Shown piece after piece: positions 1-7,641 of a stretch of 64,000 bases of DNA. This stretch comes from Microthrix sp041394405. Lineage in GTDB: Bacteria > Actinomycetota > Acidimicrobiia > Acidimicrobiales > Microtrichaceae. The notes under the pieces were generated by a model. That model did no database searches. It saw only the letters and a program-made list of their open reading frames with translations, and was not told the DNA's origin. A program made the translations under genes and the position numbers. The stretch covers positions 1,262,087 to 1,326,086 of the forward strand of contig JAWKIF010000006.1 in the NCBI GenBank assembly GCA_041394405.1, given 5' to 3'. Numbering within the stretch: position 1 is the stretch's first letter; every line of letters starts with the position of its first letter.

Positions 1-1
1 C

Positions 2-1285
2 AAGGCCGTCAACCCGCTGCTCGGCCTCGAATTCCTGGTCAACAACGGCACGAGGGGCTTCGTCGCCCTGGGTTCGGTGTTCCTGGTGGTCACCGGGGCG
101 GAGGCGCTCTATGCCGACATGGGCCACTTCGGCCCCGCTCCCATTCGCAAGGCCTGGTACCGCATCGTCTTGCCGGGCCTGGTCCTGAACTACTTCGGTC
201 AGGGGGCCATGTTGGTGGCCCACCCCGACCGCATCGACAACCCCTTCTACCGAATGGCACCCCGGTGGGCGCTCTGGCCGCTGGTGGTGCTGGCCACCAT
301 GGCCACGGTGATCGCCAGCCAGGCGCTGATCTCGGGGGCGTTCAGCCTCACCCGCCAGGCGGTGCAGCTGGGATATCTCCCCCGGGTGCGCATCACCCAC
401 ACCTCCGACGAGGAGGAGGGGCAGATCTACATCGGGGTGGTCAACTGGCTGCTGCTCATTGCGTGTGTGGGACTTGTGCTGGCCTTCCGCAGCTCGGCCA
501 ACCTGGCCGCGGCCTACGGGATCGCCGTCACGTCCACGATGTTCATCACCACCGTCCTGTTCTATCGCGTGGCTCGAGACCGGTTCGGCTGGCCAAAGTG
601 GTCCACCCTGGCGCTGACGGGCCTGTTCCTGGTGATCGACCTCGCCTTCCTGGGTGCCAACATCCCAAAGATCCCGGCCGGTGGCTGGATTCCGCTGTCC
701 ATCGGGGCGGTGCTGCTGCTCGTGCTCACCACCTGGTTCACCGGCCGGGCCATCACGGCGGCCCGCCTCGCCGATCAGGCTCGGCCCATGGCCGAGTTTG
801 CGGAGGAGCTTGCCGAGCAGTCGCCCATGCGCGGCCCCGGCGTCGGCGTCTACCTGGGCTCCAACCCCGACGTCGTGCCCCAAGCGCTGTCATCGCAGCT
901 GAAACACGCCCGGGTGCTTCCCGAACACGTCTGTGTGCTTGCGGTGATGATCCAGGACCGGCCCCACGTGCCCGAGGACGAACGCCTCACCGCACAGAAG
1001 CGTTCCAGCGGGGTGTGGCAGCTGAAGATCCACCTGGGCTACGCCGACGACGTCGACGTTCCACATGAGCTGGAGCGGGCAGGGAAGGAGCTGACCGGCC
1101 TCGACTTCTCCACGACAAGCTACGTGCTCGGTCGCGAGACCTTGCGGGTCACCGACCGCCCGGGCATGGCCCAGTGGCGAGAGCACCTGTTTGTCTTCAT
1201 GCTGCGCAACGCCACCACGGCCGACGCGTTCTTCAAGCTGCCCCCCGACCAGACCATCGAGCTGGGCGTCCAGGTCGAGATCTGA
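2..1285 (+). CDS. kup: KUP-family potassium transporter, C-terminal part (5' end outside window)
   Basis: Potassium uptake permease of the KUP/HAK/KT family in the cytoplasmic membrane. The reading frame is open from base 2, so the gene begins left of the window; about 427 residues are present of a family that usually runs 600-700. The sequence LGSVFLVVTGAEALYADMGH near the left edge is the family signature. It is followed by six or so hydrophobic segments (to about residue 240 of the visible part) and a hydrophilic C-terminal domain, as expected for the family. The first internal start at base 77 is not a true start because the signature begins before it. It ends just before a hairpin and faces the next gene tail to tail. 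The family assignment is firm; the ion and affinity are inferred. Confidence 0.93.
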   Translation, partial: KAVNPLLGLEFLVNNGTRGFVALGSVFLVVTGAEALYADMGHFGPAPIRKAWYRIVLPGLVLNYFGQGAMLVAHPDRIDNPFYRMAPRWALWPLVVLATMATVIASQALISGAFSLTRQAVQLGYLPRVRITHTSDEEEGQIYIGVVNWLLLIACVGLVLAFRSSANLAAAYGIAVTSTMFITTVLFYRVARDRFGWPKWSTLALTGLFLVIDLAFLGANIPKIPAGGWIPLSIGAVLLLVLTTWFTGRAITAARLADQARPMAEFAEELAEQSPMRGPGVGVYLGSNPDVVPQALSSQLKHARVLPEHVCVLAVMIQDRPHVPEDERLTAQKRSSGVWQLKIHLGYADDVDVPHELERAGKELTGLDFSTTSYVLGRETLRVTDRPGMAQWREHLFVFMLRNATTADAFFKLPPDQTIELGVQVEI

Positions 1286-1311
1286 CCCCCAGGCGATCTC
1301 GCCCCGGGGTC
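1284..1311. terminator. Hairpin between convergent kup and a small gene
   Basis: The stem GACCCC/GGGGTC encloses a second stem GGCG/CGCC with loop ATCT and a 2x2 internal loop. It starts on the stop codon of kup and lies 18 nt past the stop of the opposing small gene, so it could stop transcription from both sides. No T-tract is present. Confidence 0.5.
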
Positions 1312-1329
1312 CGCTCCGTCGTCGTGCGC

Positions 1330-1527
1330 TCAGACGTCGTCAGGCTCGCTCAGCAGCGCCACGGCCTTTTCGATGGCACGTCTGGCCCGGGTCAGTCGTC
1401 GCTCGTCCACCGGCAGCTCCGTGCCGCCGGCGTCGATGGAGTCCCGCAGCCGGGCGATGGCCAGATCGGCCAGTTCCTCGGCGATCGATTCCAGCCGGCC
1501 CCTGATCTCGTCAAACTCCCCTGCCAC
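1330..1527 (-). CDS. Small hypothetical protein (65 aa), coupled to cysteine-cluster gene
   Basis: I do not recognise this 65-residue acidic helical protein. The frame stays open another 74 codons upstream, but that part runs over the neighbouring gene and has poor composition. I chose the GTG at 1527 because GGAGGAG lies 6 nt before it. The start is 2 nt after the stop of the cysteine-cluster gene, so the two are almost certainly co-translated. The body contains a regular heptad-like pattern (EFDEIRGRLESIAEELADLA), suggesting a helical hairpin or coiled coil. No catalytic motif is visible. The context implies that it works with, or is regulated with, the upstream protein. Confidence 0.6.
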   Translation of the reverse strand: MAGEFDEIRGRLESIAEELADLAIARLRDSIDAGGTELPVDERRLTRARRAIEKAVALLSEPDDV

Positions 1528-1529
1528 GT

Positions 1530-2294
1530 TCAGCTCCTCCGTCGCGCCGCCCGGTCGAGTTCCACCGACACCTCCCCCGCCGTGCCGCTGCCGCCGCCCG
1601 TTGTATCGGTGGCGACCCCCAACACGGCGTCCAGGTGTTCGGTCACCGTACGGTACCGCTCGGCACCTACCAGGGCCTCGATCTCGTCGGCGAGCGTTCG
1701 GTACACCGGTGCCGATGCTGAATATGCCTCGGGCTCCTCGGTGCACCACCAGCCAAACTCCTCACCCCCCTCGCCCCAATCGCGTCGGCGCCACTCGCGC
1801 AGCGTGTGGACACCGGCACCGCTCTCGTCAGTGTGGTGCTCGAGTCGCAGCGGGAGCTGCCAGCACACCTCCGGCTTCCAGTCGATCGGCCGTTCCCCGG
1901 CGCCCACTGCGGCTGCGTGCAGCGCACACCCCGGCGTGGGCCGGTCAGTCCGGTTGAGGAAGATGCACGCACCGTCCACCACCCGGGTTTGCCAGCCGTC
2001 CTCGGTGCGCTGGAACGGCGATCGACGCCCATCAGCGGGCCGGTGTTGCCAGGCAGCGGGTTCCAACCGGCGAGCGGCACGCCCGACCCGCCCCCGATCG
2101 TCGTCGTCCGCGAAATGGGCCCCGTGGGTGCAGCAGCCCAGGCCGGAGGCGACGTCCCGATCCGGTTCGATGCCGGCACAGCCGGCGCCCCAGATGCACT
2201 CCCAGCGGCTGGCCAGGAACGTGACGTCGAAGAGCCAGGTGCCCGCGTCGTCCTCAAGGGAGAACCACTCCCGTAGCGAGCTCATGGCGACCAC
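1530..2294 (-). CDS. Cysteine-cluster protein, YkgJ/DUF3109-like
   Basis: A 254-residue soluble protein with conserved-looking cysteines in order: WECIWGAGC, GLGCC, DGACIFLNR, PGCALH, KPEVCWQL and a late WWCTE. The order C..C, CC, C-x-F, C-x-x-H, KP-x-x-C resembles the YkgJ/DUF3109 families, thought to bind an Fe-S or zinc cluster; this is pattern recognition, not a database hit. The start is either GTG 2294 (AGGG about 7 nt upstream) or ATG 2285. The downstream 65-aa gene follows within 2 nt, and the upstream antiporter ends 10 nt before. The C-terminal 60 residues are low-complexity and may be disordered. The biochemical role is unknown. Confidence 0.6.
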   Translation of the reverse strand: MVAMSSLREWFSLEDDAGTWLFDVTFLASRWECIWGAGCAGIEPDRDVASGLGCCTHGAHFADDDDRGRVGRAARRLEPAAWQHRPADGRRSPFQRTEDGWQTRVVDGACIFLNRTDRPTPGCALHAAAVGAGERPIDWKPEVCWQLPLRLEHHTDESGAGVHTLREWRRRDWGEGGEEFGWWCTEEPEAYSASAPVYRTLADEIEALVGAERYRTVTEHLDAVLGVATDTTGGGSGTAGEVSVELDRAARRRS

Positions 2295-2303
2295 CGCGCG
2301 ACC

Positions 2304-3563
2304 CTAGGGCGCCAATCGGCGCCGAGTGGGCATGTCGGGCACCTCGCCCAGCTCGGGCGCACCGGATTGCTCGTCGGCGAGACGCCGAGCAAGGCGGCCC
2401 GCCCACGGCGCTGCGCTCAGGCCGTGTGCAAATACGCTGACCAGCACGGTCCAGACCACGACCAGATAGACCAGATCGGCGCCAGGCGAATCCAGCTCGT
2501 CCACGATGAGCAGGGCAAACAGGATCGACGCCAGGCCGCGCGGGCCGAACCACGCCGCAAATACCCGCGTCTCCAACCGCAGGCCGGAACCGAGGAGCGA
2601 GACGAGAACGGCGAGGCCCCGCACCACCACCAGGCTGAGTGCGACGTAGGCGCCCACCTGCCACGTGAGATCCCCCAACCGGGGACCCACCAGCACCGCC
2701 CCGAACACCAGGAAGGTGATGGCGGTCAGCAGCTCTCCCTCGTCCTCGGTGAAGTCCTGGGCGTTGTCGCACTCCCCGGGTGCAACGTGGCCGAACGCCA
2801 GACCGGCACAAAACGCTGCGATGAAGCCGTTGCCACCCGGCATCACCGCCCCGGAGTAGGCGGCCAGCAGCACCGAGAGGGCCGCCAGTTGTCGATACAG
2901 CGGCTCCACCCGCCCCGCCGAGGCCCGTTGGTGCAGGAGCGCCCCGCCAACGGCCCCAACGCCGGCGCCGACCAGGACCCCGAAACCCACCTGCTCAGCG
3001 GCGAAACGTTGCCAACCCTCCAACCCCGACGTGCTCGCCTCGGCGGCAGCGACCGCCAGGGCCACGGTCACCAGCGGCAGGGCGATTCCGTCGTTGAGGC
3101 CGCTCTCCACGTTCAGGCCCTGACGCAGGCGGGCGGGCAGCCGCAGGTCCGAAACCACCGCCTGGCCGAGCGCCGCATCGGTGGGGGCCAGGGCGGCGGC
3201 CAACAGCGCCGCCTCGGCGAGCGGCAAGCTGGGAAAGAGCAGCGCGGCCGCCACGAGACCAATGAGAAACGACAGCGGCAGCCCGACCCCCAGCAGCCGA
3301 AGCGGGAACCAGGATTGCCTGCGAAGCCGCCCCAGGTCGATGCGAATGGCGTCGGTGAACAGCACCAGGGCCAGGGTCACCTCGATCAGGATCTGGGTGG
3401 ACTCGCTCTCCAACTGCACGTCGAAGACCCCCAGCCCGCCGGTGCCGACGACCAGCCCCACCGTGGTGAACACCATCGGGGCCGTGACGGGCGACATCGA
3501 GAGCCGCTCGGAGAACATTGCGTAGCCGAAGATGGTGAGGGCCACGATCAGGATCTCCGTCAC
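2304..3563 (-). CDS. CPA1-type sodium/proton antiporter
   Basis: A polytopic membrane protein of 419 residues with about 12 hydrophobic segments, exchanging Na+ (or K+) for protons across the cytoplasmic membrane. The segment LNVESGLNDGIALPLV carries the Asn-Asp pair that marks electroneutral CPA1 exchangers of the NhaP/NHE type. AAALAPTDAALGQAVV, with its TD dipeptide, precedes it as expected for the unwound helix. There is no C-terminal TrkA or CBS domain, so this is the short form. The start is GTG 3563 after a GAGAG stretch. It is divergent from the AAA ATPase gene, with short direct repeats in the gap. Ion specificity cannot be read from sequence. Confidence 0.9.
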   Translation of the reverse strand: MTEILIVALTIFGYAMFSERLSMSPVTAPMVFTTVGLVVGTGGLGVFDVQLESESTQILIEVTLALVLFTDAIRIDLGRLRRQSWFPLRLLGVGLPLSFLIGLVAAALLFPSLPLAEAALLAAALAPTDAALGQAVVSDLRLPARLRQGLNVESGLNDGIALPLVTVALAVAAAEASTSGLEGWQRFAAEQVGFGVLVGAGVGAVGGALLHQRASAGRVEPLYRQLAALSVLLAAYSGAVMPGGNGFIAAFCAGLAFGHVAPGECDNAQDFTEDEGELLTAITFLVFGAVLVGPRLGDLTWQVGAYVALSLVVVRGLAVLVSLLGSGLRLETRVFAAWFGPRGLASILFALLIVDELDSPGADLVYLVVVWTVLVSVFAHGLSAAPWAGRLARRLADEQSGAPELGEVPDMPTRRRLAP

Positions 3564-3585
3564 CCAGTCACTCTCTCACACCACG

Positions 3586-3650
3586 GCAATCCCACTCCTC
3601 GGCAACCCCACACTCAGCAACCCCACACTCAGCCATCCCCACTCCTCAGC
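3586..3650. repeat. Four imperfect 15-17 bp direct repeats between divergent genes
   Basis: Copies read GCAATCCCACTCCTCG, GCAACCCCACACTCA (twice) and GCCATCCCCACTCCTCA. They fill most of the 96-bp gap between the antiporter and AAA ATPase starts. They could be iterated binding sites or a slippage product. Confidence 0.7.
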
Positions 3651-3659
3651 ATTGTGCGG

Positions 3660-4622
3660 ATGGTGCCGACATGGAGTGCTGTGACCGACTCGTTCACTGC
3701 TGAGAACCTGGAAGCGCGGGCGCGGCAGGCCGGCCTGTTCGTGCCGCCCCACGTGTGCCACCAGCTGGTGGCCGCCATTGACGTCGGCAAGCACGTCATC
3801 CTCACGGGGCCTCCGGGCACCGGGAAGACCACCCTGGCCGGAATGGCCGCCGAGCTGGGCCGGGAATCGATGATGTGCGCGGGCTTCCTTCCCACAACGG
3901 CCTCGTCGGATTGGACGACCTTCGACACCATCGGGGGTCTCCAGCCCACTCCCGAAGGCCTGCTGTTTCGACCGGGGCTCTTCGTGGAGGCCATCGAGGG
4001 CGGCCGCTGGCTGATCATCGACGAGATGAACCGCTCGAACTTCGACCGGGCCTTCGGTCAGCTGTTCACGGTGCTCTCCGGCGGACCAGCCACGCTGCCG
4101 TTCAAGCGTCGTCCGCAAGGGTTCCCCATCTCCCTGGTTCCCGCAGGCTCCGAGGTCCCGGACAACACCGAGCCCATCAGGGTGCCGCCCAGCTGGCGCA
4201 TCATGGCCACCATCAACAGCTTCGACAAGCACCTGTTGTTCGACATGAGTTACGCCCTCATGCGTCGCTTCGCCTTCATCGAGGTGGGGTGCCCGCCCGA
4301 GGAGGTGTACCGGCGCCTCATCAGCCACGCCACCGAGGTGGTGGAACCGCTCTTGGTGCTGCGTCGGTTCGCCGAGCTGGGACCGGCGCTGTTCATCGAC
4401 GCCGGCCGTTATGCCAAGCGCCGCAGCGAAACCGGCTCGGCCTCGGTCTCGCGGGTGCGGTGGGAGACCCTGCACGCCTACTTCCTGCCCCAGTTCGAAC
4501 GGTTGGACGAGGACCGGGGTATGGACCTGTTGGACACCGTCATGGCCATGTTGGACGCACCCGAGCAGCGGGAGGCCCAGCGGATCGTGGCCCAGTTGCT
4601 GGAACTGCCCCTCGCAGCGTGA
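3660..4622 (+). CDS. AAA_5 (MoxR/McrB-like) ATPase
   Basis: A AAA+ ATPase of 320 residues with Walker A GPPGTGKTT (about residue 50), Walker B LIIDEMNRSNFDRAFGQLF (about 118), a sensor-1 stretch RIMATIN and an arginine-finger-like ALMRRF. The DEMNRS form of Walker B is typical of the dynein-related AAA_5/MoxR/McrB branch, which remodels protein complexes or drives partner proteins. Two starts are possible: ATG 3660 and GTG 3681, the latter with GGAG only 4 nt upstream. The frame extends far upstream but there it is only antisense of the antiporter. The next gene begins 10 nt after its stop, so the two form a pair. The substrate is unknown. Confidence 0.85.
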   Translation: MVPTWSAVTDSFTAENLEARARQAGLFVPPHVCHQLVAAIDVGKHVILTGPPGTGKTTLAGMAAELGRESMMCAGFLPTTASSDWTTFDTIGGLQPTPEGLLFRPGLFVEAIEGGRWLIIDEMNRSNFDRAFGQLFTVLSGGPATLPFKRRPQGFPISLVPAGSEVPDNTEPIRVPPSWRIMATINSFDKHLLFDMSYALMRRFAFIEVGCPPEEVYRRLISHATEVVEPLLVLRRFAELGPALFIDAGRYAKRRSETGSASVSRVRWETLHAYFLPQFERLDEDRGMDLLDTVMAMLDAPEQREAQRIVAQLLELPLAA

Positions 4623-4632
4623 GCGCTCGCTG

Positions 4633-5739
4633 ATGGTCGCCCTGGCTCAGGTGGTTGACTCCCTCACCGCACGCCATCACCCGCGCGACTCCACCGAGCG
4701 GTGGCTGGCCTGCCTGCTCGGAATGAGCGATGTCGAAGCTCGTCGGATCATGGTGAAGGCGTTCGTCCGTTCCGAGGAGGTCGCCGAACTGGTGGAGGAG
4801 GGCGAGGAGATCCTCGGTGGGTTGCCCCGGCGCACGGTGCAGCGCGACGCCGAGATGTCCGTCGGCCTGACCGGGGCGGTGTCGTGGGGAGCGACGGCCG
4901 CAGTGTCGGCCCAACGCCAGGGCGCGGATTCCACCTTCGTGGTCCGCCCCATCGAGCACACCCGCACCGGCCCGGTGGCCGACCTGCTCATGGCCGCCCT
5001 GCACGATGTGGCTCGGGTCGGCGCTCAGGAGCGGCGCAGCGGCGCCATGGTCGACCCGGTGATTCGTGAACGATCGCGGTTGGCCCGCCGGCTCGTGTCG
5101 GCACCCGAGAATCGCTCGCTGGACGGCGCCCGGCCCAACCGTCGCACCCGCGCCGACGCGCGGAGGGTGAAGCACCCCAGCGCCGCGTTGGCGTTGAGGC
5201 TGGACGCACGTCGGCGCGAACCGGTGTCGGGCGGGGTGCTGGAACCGGAGCTCGATCGCCTGACACGGCTGCAACTTCGGCTGCTCTACCTGGTGCTCGC
5301 GGCCGGGCACGTCAACGAACCGCTCGTGGTGGACGGGGCGGCACTGGTGGCGGGCCCGGTTCGTTTTGTGCACCCGCGCAACCACGGTGCCCGTGGCGAG
5401 GTCCGGGGCATCCGGGTCAACGGGGTGTTGCTCGATGCGCCCGAACCCGACCAAACCCGGGAGGAAGCCTGGAGCGCGCTGCGGCGGCGAGCCGACGGTG
5501 CCCCATGTCGCCTCGTGAGCGATCGCGACGAGGTGTTCGCCGCCTTGGCGGAGATCACCCAGCGCGTCAGCCGTCGCGACGAGCCGGCGGCTGCCGTCTC
5601 GGTGCGCCGCTCCCCGAGCGGCGCACCGGTGCCGGGATCGACACGGTCGCGCGGGTCGGCCCCGACAACCGAGTCGGCCCAGGTTCGCGAGCCGACGCCA
5701 CTACCTGGGTCGGCCCCGCTGCCGGCAACGTCCGGCTAG
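4633..5739 (+). CDS. Uncharacterised partner of the AAA_5 ATPase (368 aa)
   Basis: I do not recognise this protein. ATG 4633 starts 10 nt after the ATPase stop, so co-expression is near certain. Residues 1-60 are helical and acidic. The middle is rich in arginine and contains a predicted mixed alpha/beta segment (about 190-310: LRLLYLVLAAGHVNEPLVV, then VRGIRVNGVLLDAPEPDQ). The last 60 residues are a Ser/Pro/Ala tail, probably disordered. No signal peptide, membrane segment or nuclease motif is visible, and it does not look like McrC or a von Willebrand MoxR partner. By context it may be the adaptor or target of the ATPase. The stop overlaps the stop of the opposing small gene. Confidence 0.7.
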   Translation: MVALAQVVDSLTARHHPRDSTERWLACLLGMSDVEARRIMVKAFVRSEEVAELVEEGEEILGGLPRRTVQRDAEMSVGLTGAVSWGATAAVSAQRQGADSTFVVRPIEHTRTGPVADLLMAALHDVARVGAQERRSGAMVDPVIRERSRLARRLVSAPENRSLDGARPNRRTRADARRVKHPSAALALRLDARRREPVSGGVLEPELDRLTRLQLRLLYLVLAAGHVNEPLVVDGAALVAGPVRFVHPRNHGARGEVRGIRVNGVLLDAPEPDQTREEAWSALRRRADGAPCRLVSDRDEVFAALAEITQRVSRRDEPAAAVSVRRSPSGAPVPGSTRSRGSAPTTESAQVREPTPLPGSAPLPATSG

Positions 5740-5918
5740 CTGTACTCCTCTTCAAGGGCGTCCTCGGCCATACACCAGCCGGCGTGTTCGTCCTCGGGTT
5801 CAGCGCCGCACTCCTCGCACGGGCCCTTGGGCTCGGAGAAGACGGCTTCGATGTCGATGTCAGAGCTTCGTTTGAGGGCACGAGCCTCTTCGAAGCGGCG
5901 ATGACGACCCTTTTTCAC
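5736..5918 (-). CDS. Small CxxC protein (60 aa), possible zinc binder
   Basis: A 60-residue protein with a basic N-terminus (KKGRHRRFEEARALKR) and an acidic C-terminus containing CEECG and, ten residues later, HAGWC. Three cysteines and one histidine could hold a zinc ion. The start is GTG 5918 with GGAG about 8 nt upstream. Its stop overlaps the stop of the AAA-partner gene on the other strand. I do not recognise a family; similar tiny zinc proteins often bind RNA, DNA or a larger partner. Confidence 0.6.
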   Translation of the reverse strand: MKKGRHRRFEEARALKRSSDIDIEAVFSEPKGPCEECGAEPEDEHAGWCMAEDALEEEYS

Positions 5919-6037
5919 GGGTCACGCTCCACGGGGTAGTAGTGCGACGGTCTCAGCGGCGCCGCACCATGGCCAGCTCCGCTATGGGTTCGATTCCAAG
6001 ACCAGCCAGCTTAGCGCCTTCGGACCGGATCAACGAT

Positions 6038-7255
6038 TCACCCTGAGGAGTCGACGACGTGCGAAGCGTGACGGGGCTCCAGCAACAGGCCGGAACCGGG
6101 CTGGAATGCCAACGCCGCCCGCCCCGCCACCAGGTCTCGGATGGGATCCCCCACCAATTCCTGTCGCCAGCCGCTGCCCAGGGGGCCGTCCGGTCCGGGG
6201 GCCAGCAGGCACTCGACATCGGCCCGCGTGGCCACCGTCGAGGAGTCGAGGTCCAGGTCGGCGGCCAGCTGCTTGATCCAGGTGGTCACCAGCCCGATGG
6301 CCGGTCGCAGTTCGCTGGGAACGTCGGCGCGGGCCAGCTCGGGACGCAGCTCCGGCTCGCTGCCCAATGAGCCGGCGATGACCGCCAATGCCTGCTCCGC
6401 CAGCCCGCCGCGAAGGTTGCGCCCGTCCACACCCCGCACCTTCCGCGCCTTGGCAACGTCGGTGGGCCGGGTCTGGGCCAGGCCCACCAGCCCGAGATCG
6501 CTCAGCACGTTGCGAGTCGGCACGTCCTGGTCGGAAGCCGCACGTTCGCGCCACTCGGCCAGTGCCTGCGCAGTGGCGAGCGCCTGGCCCTTCAAGTGGC
6601 GGGCCTCCTTGATGCGAGTCCAGGCCACCGCGGGATCGCGGGTGGTCCAGGCGTCGGTGCGCTCGGCCTCCATGGCCTCCGCAGCCCAGGACCCGCGCGA
6701 ACGCTTGTCCAGCTCGGCCGAGAGCCGGTCGGCGATGTCGAGCAACCAGCGCACGTCCGCCGCGGCGTAGCTCAGCTGGGAGGGCTTCAACGGCCTCCGC
6801 ATCCAGTCGGTCAATCGGTCGCCCTTGGGCACCTTGCGGCCGGTCAGCCGTTCGCTCAGGGTGCCCAACGATGGATTGGAGAACCCGACGAAGTTGGAGG
6901 CCACCTGCGTGTCGAAGAGCACGTTCGGAACCTGCCCGCACACGCGGTAGAGGATCTCCAGGTCCTGCCGGGCCGCGTGCATGACCGCGCAGCTGTCACT
7001 GTCCAACACCACTCGGAGCGGAGCCAGATCGACGCTGAGCGTGTCGATGAGCGCCAGCCTGCCCGGCCAGGCCACCTGCACCAGCGCAACTCGGGGGTGA
7101 TAGGTGCCCTCTCGGTGGAATTCTGTGTCCAGCGCGTAGCGCCGGACGCCGCGCCACTCGTCGAGAAGCTCGTCGAACTCCGCCTGTTCGGAGATCAGGT
7201 CCCAGTCGGGTGGATCGAGGTCGGCCGAGTCGCCCCGCGCCTGGCTTCTACGCAC
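6038..7255 (-). CDS. rnd: Ribonuclease D (DEDDy 3'-5' exonuclease with HRDC)
   Basis: A 3'-5' exoribonuclease used in tRNA 3'-end trimming and stable RNA turnover. The exonuclease domain shows the DEDDy motifs in order: YALDTEFHRE, HAARQDLEIL and YAAADVRWLLDI, where Tyr and Asp lie four apart. An HRDC-like domain follows (VAWTRIKEARHLKGQALATA) and then a second helical repeat as in full-length RNase D; about 405 residues is a normal length. GTG 7255 overlaps the rhodanese stop by 8 nt and is my preferred start. ATG 7300 would overlap it by 53 nt but has a GGCGGA upstream. Expression is likely coupled to rhodanese. Confidence 0.92.
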   Translation of the reverse strand: MRRSQARGDSADLDPPDWDLISEQAEFDELLDEWRGVRRYALDTEFHREGTYHPRVALVQVAWPGRLALIDTLSVDLAPLRVVLDSDSCAVMHAARQDLEILYRVCGQVPNVLFDTQVASNFVGFSNPSLGTLSERLTGRKVPKGDRLTDWMRRPLKPSQLSYAAADVRWLLDIADRLSAELDKRSRGSWAAEAMEAERTDAWTTRDPAVAWTRIKEARHLKGQALATAQALAEWRERAASDQDVPTRNVLSDLGLVGLAQTRPTDVAKARKVRGVDGRNLRGGLAEQALAVIAGSLGSEPELRPELARADVPSELRPAIGLVTTWIKQLAADLDLDSSTVATRADVECLLAPGPDGPLGSGWRQELVGDPIRDLVAGRAALAFQPGSGLLLEPRHASHVVDSSG

Positions 7256-7577
7256 TCGCCGGTCCGGTATCGACCCGGTATCCGGCGTTGACCCACGCAT
7301 CGGTTCCGCCCACCACGTTGCGGGGAAGCAGCCCTTGGCTCAGGAGGAACTCGGCCGCCCGCTGGCTGCGCGCGCCGCTGCGGCAGATGATGTCCACCGC
7401 GCCGTCGGCGTTGATGGCACCGAGACGCTCCGGCAACGTGGCCAGCGGGATGTGGATGGCTCCGGGGACGTGGGCCTGGGCGTACTCGTCGTCCTCCCGC
7501 ACGTCGACCAAGGGCACGCCCTGCTCGAGGTCGGTTCGCAGGTGTTCGACGCTGATCTGTGGTATGTCGATACTCAT
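7248..7577 (-). CDS. Single-domain rhodanese
   Basis: A 109-residue cytoplasmic sulfurtransferase of the GlpE/PspE size class. The active-site loop CRSGARS (Cys65) with the following helix QRAAEFLLSQG is canonical, as are the N-terminal LVDVREDDEY and HVPGAIHIPL motifs. Rhodaneses carry a persulfide on the loop cysteine and pass sulfur to acceptors; the acceptor here is unknown. ATG 7577 has AGGGA upstream. It lies between the PLP enzyme (64 nt upstream) and RNase D (8 nt overlap). Confidence 0.92.
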   Translation of the reverse strand: MSIDIPQISVEHLRTDLEQGVPLVDVREDDEYAQAHVPGAIHIPLATLPERLGAINADGAVDIICRSGARSQRAAEFLLSQGLLPRNVVGGTDAWVNAGYRVDTGPASA

Positions 7578-7585
7578 TGGTCCCT

Positions 7586-7615
7586 GTCGTTCGTGGGGCT
7601 GTCGTTCGTGGGGCT
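7586..7615. repeat. Two perfect 15-bp direct repeats plus a decayed third
   Basis: GTCGTTCGTGGGGCT occurs twice head to tail (7586-7600 and 7601-7615), followed by the degenerate GTCGTCCGGGGCC. It sits in the leader of the rhodanese gene, directly upstream of its ribosome binding site. Confidence 0.75.
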
Positions 7616-7641
7616 GTCGTCCGGGGCCGTCGCTGGCGGAG

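Noticed and set aside
2367..3659. Long plus-strand open frame preceding the AAA ATPase (frame 2367-4622)
   Set aside because: It is the antisense of the antiporter gene, with Gln/Arg/His-rich low-quality sequence and no motif; the ATPase domain begins only after 3660.
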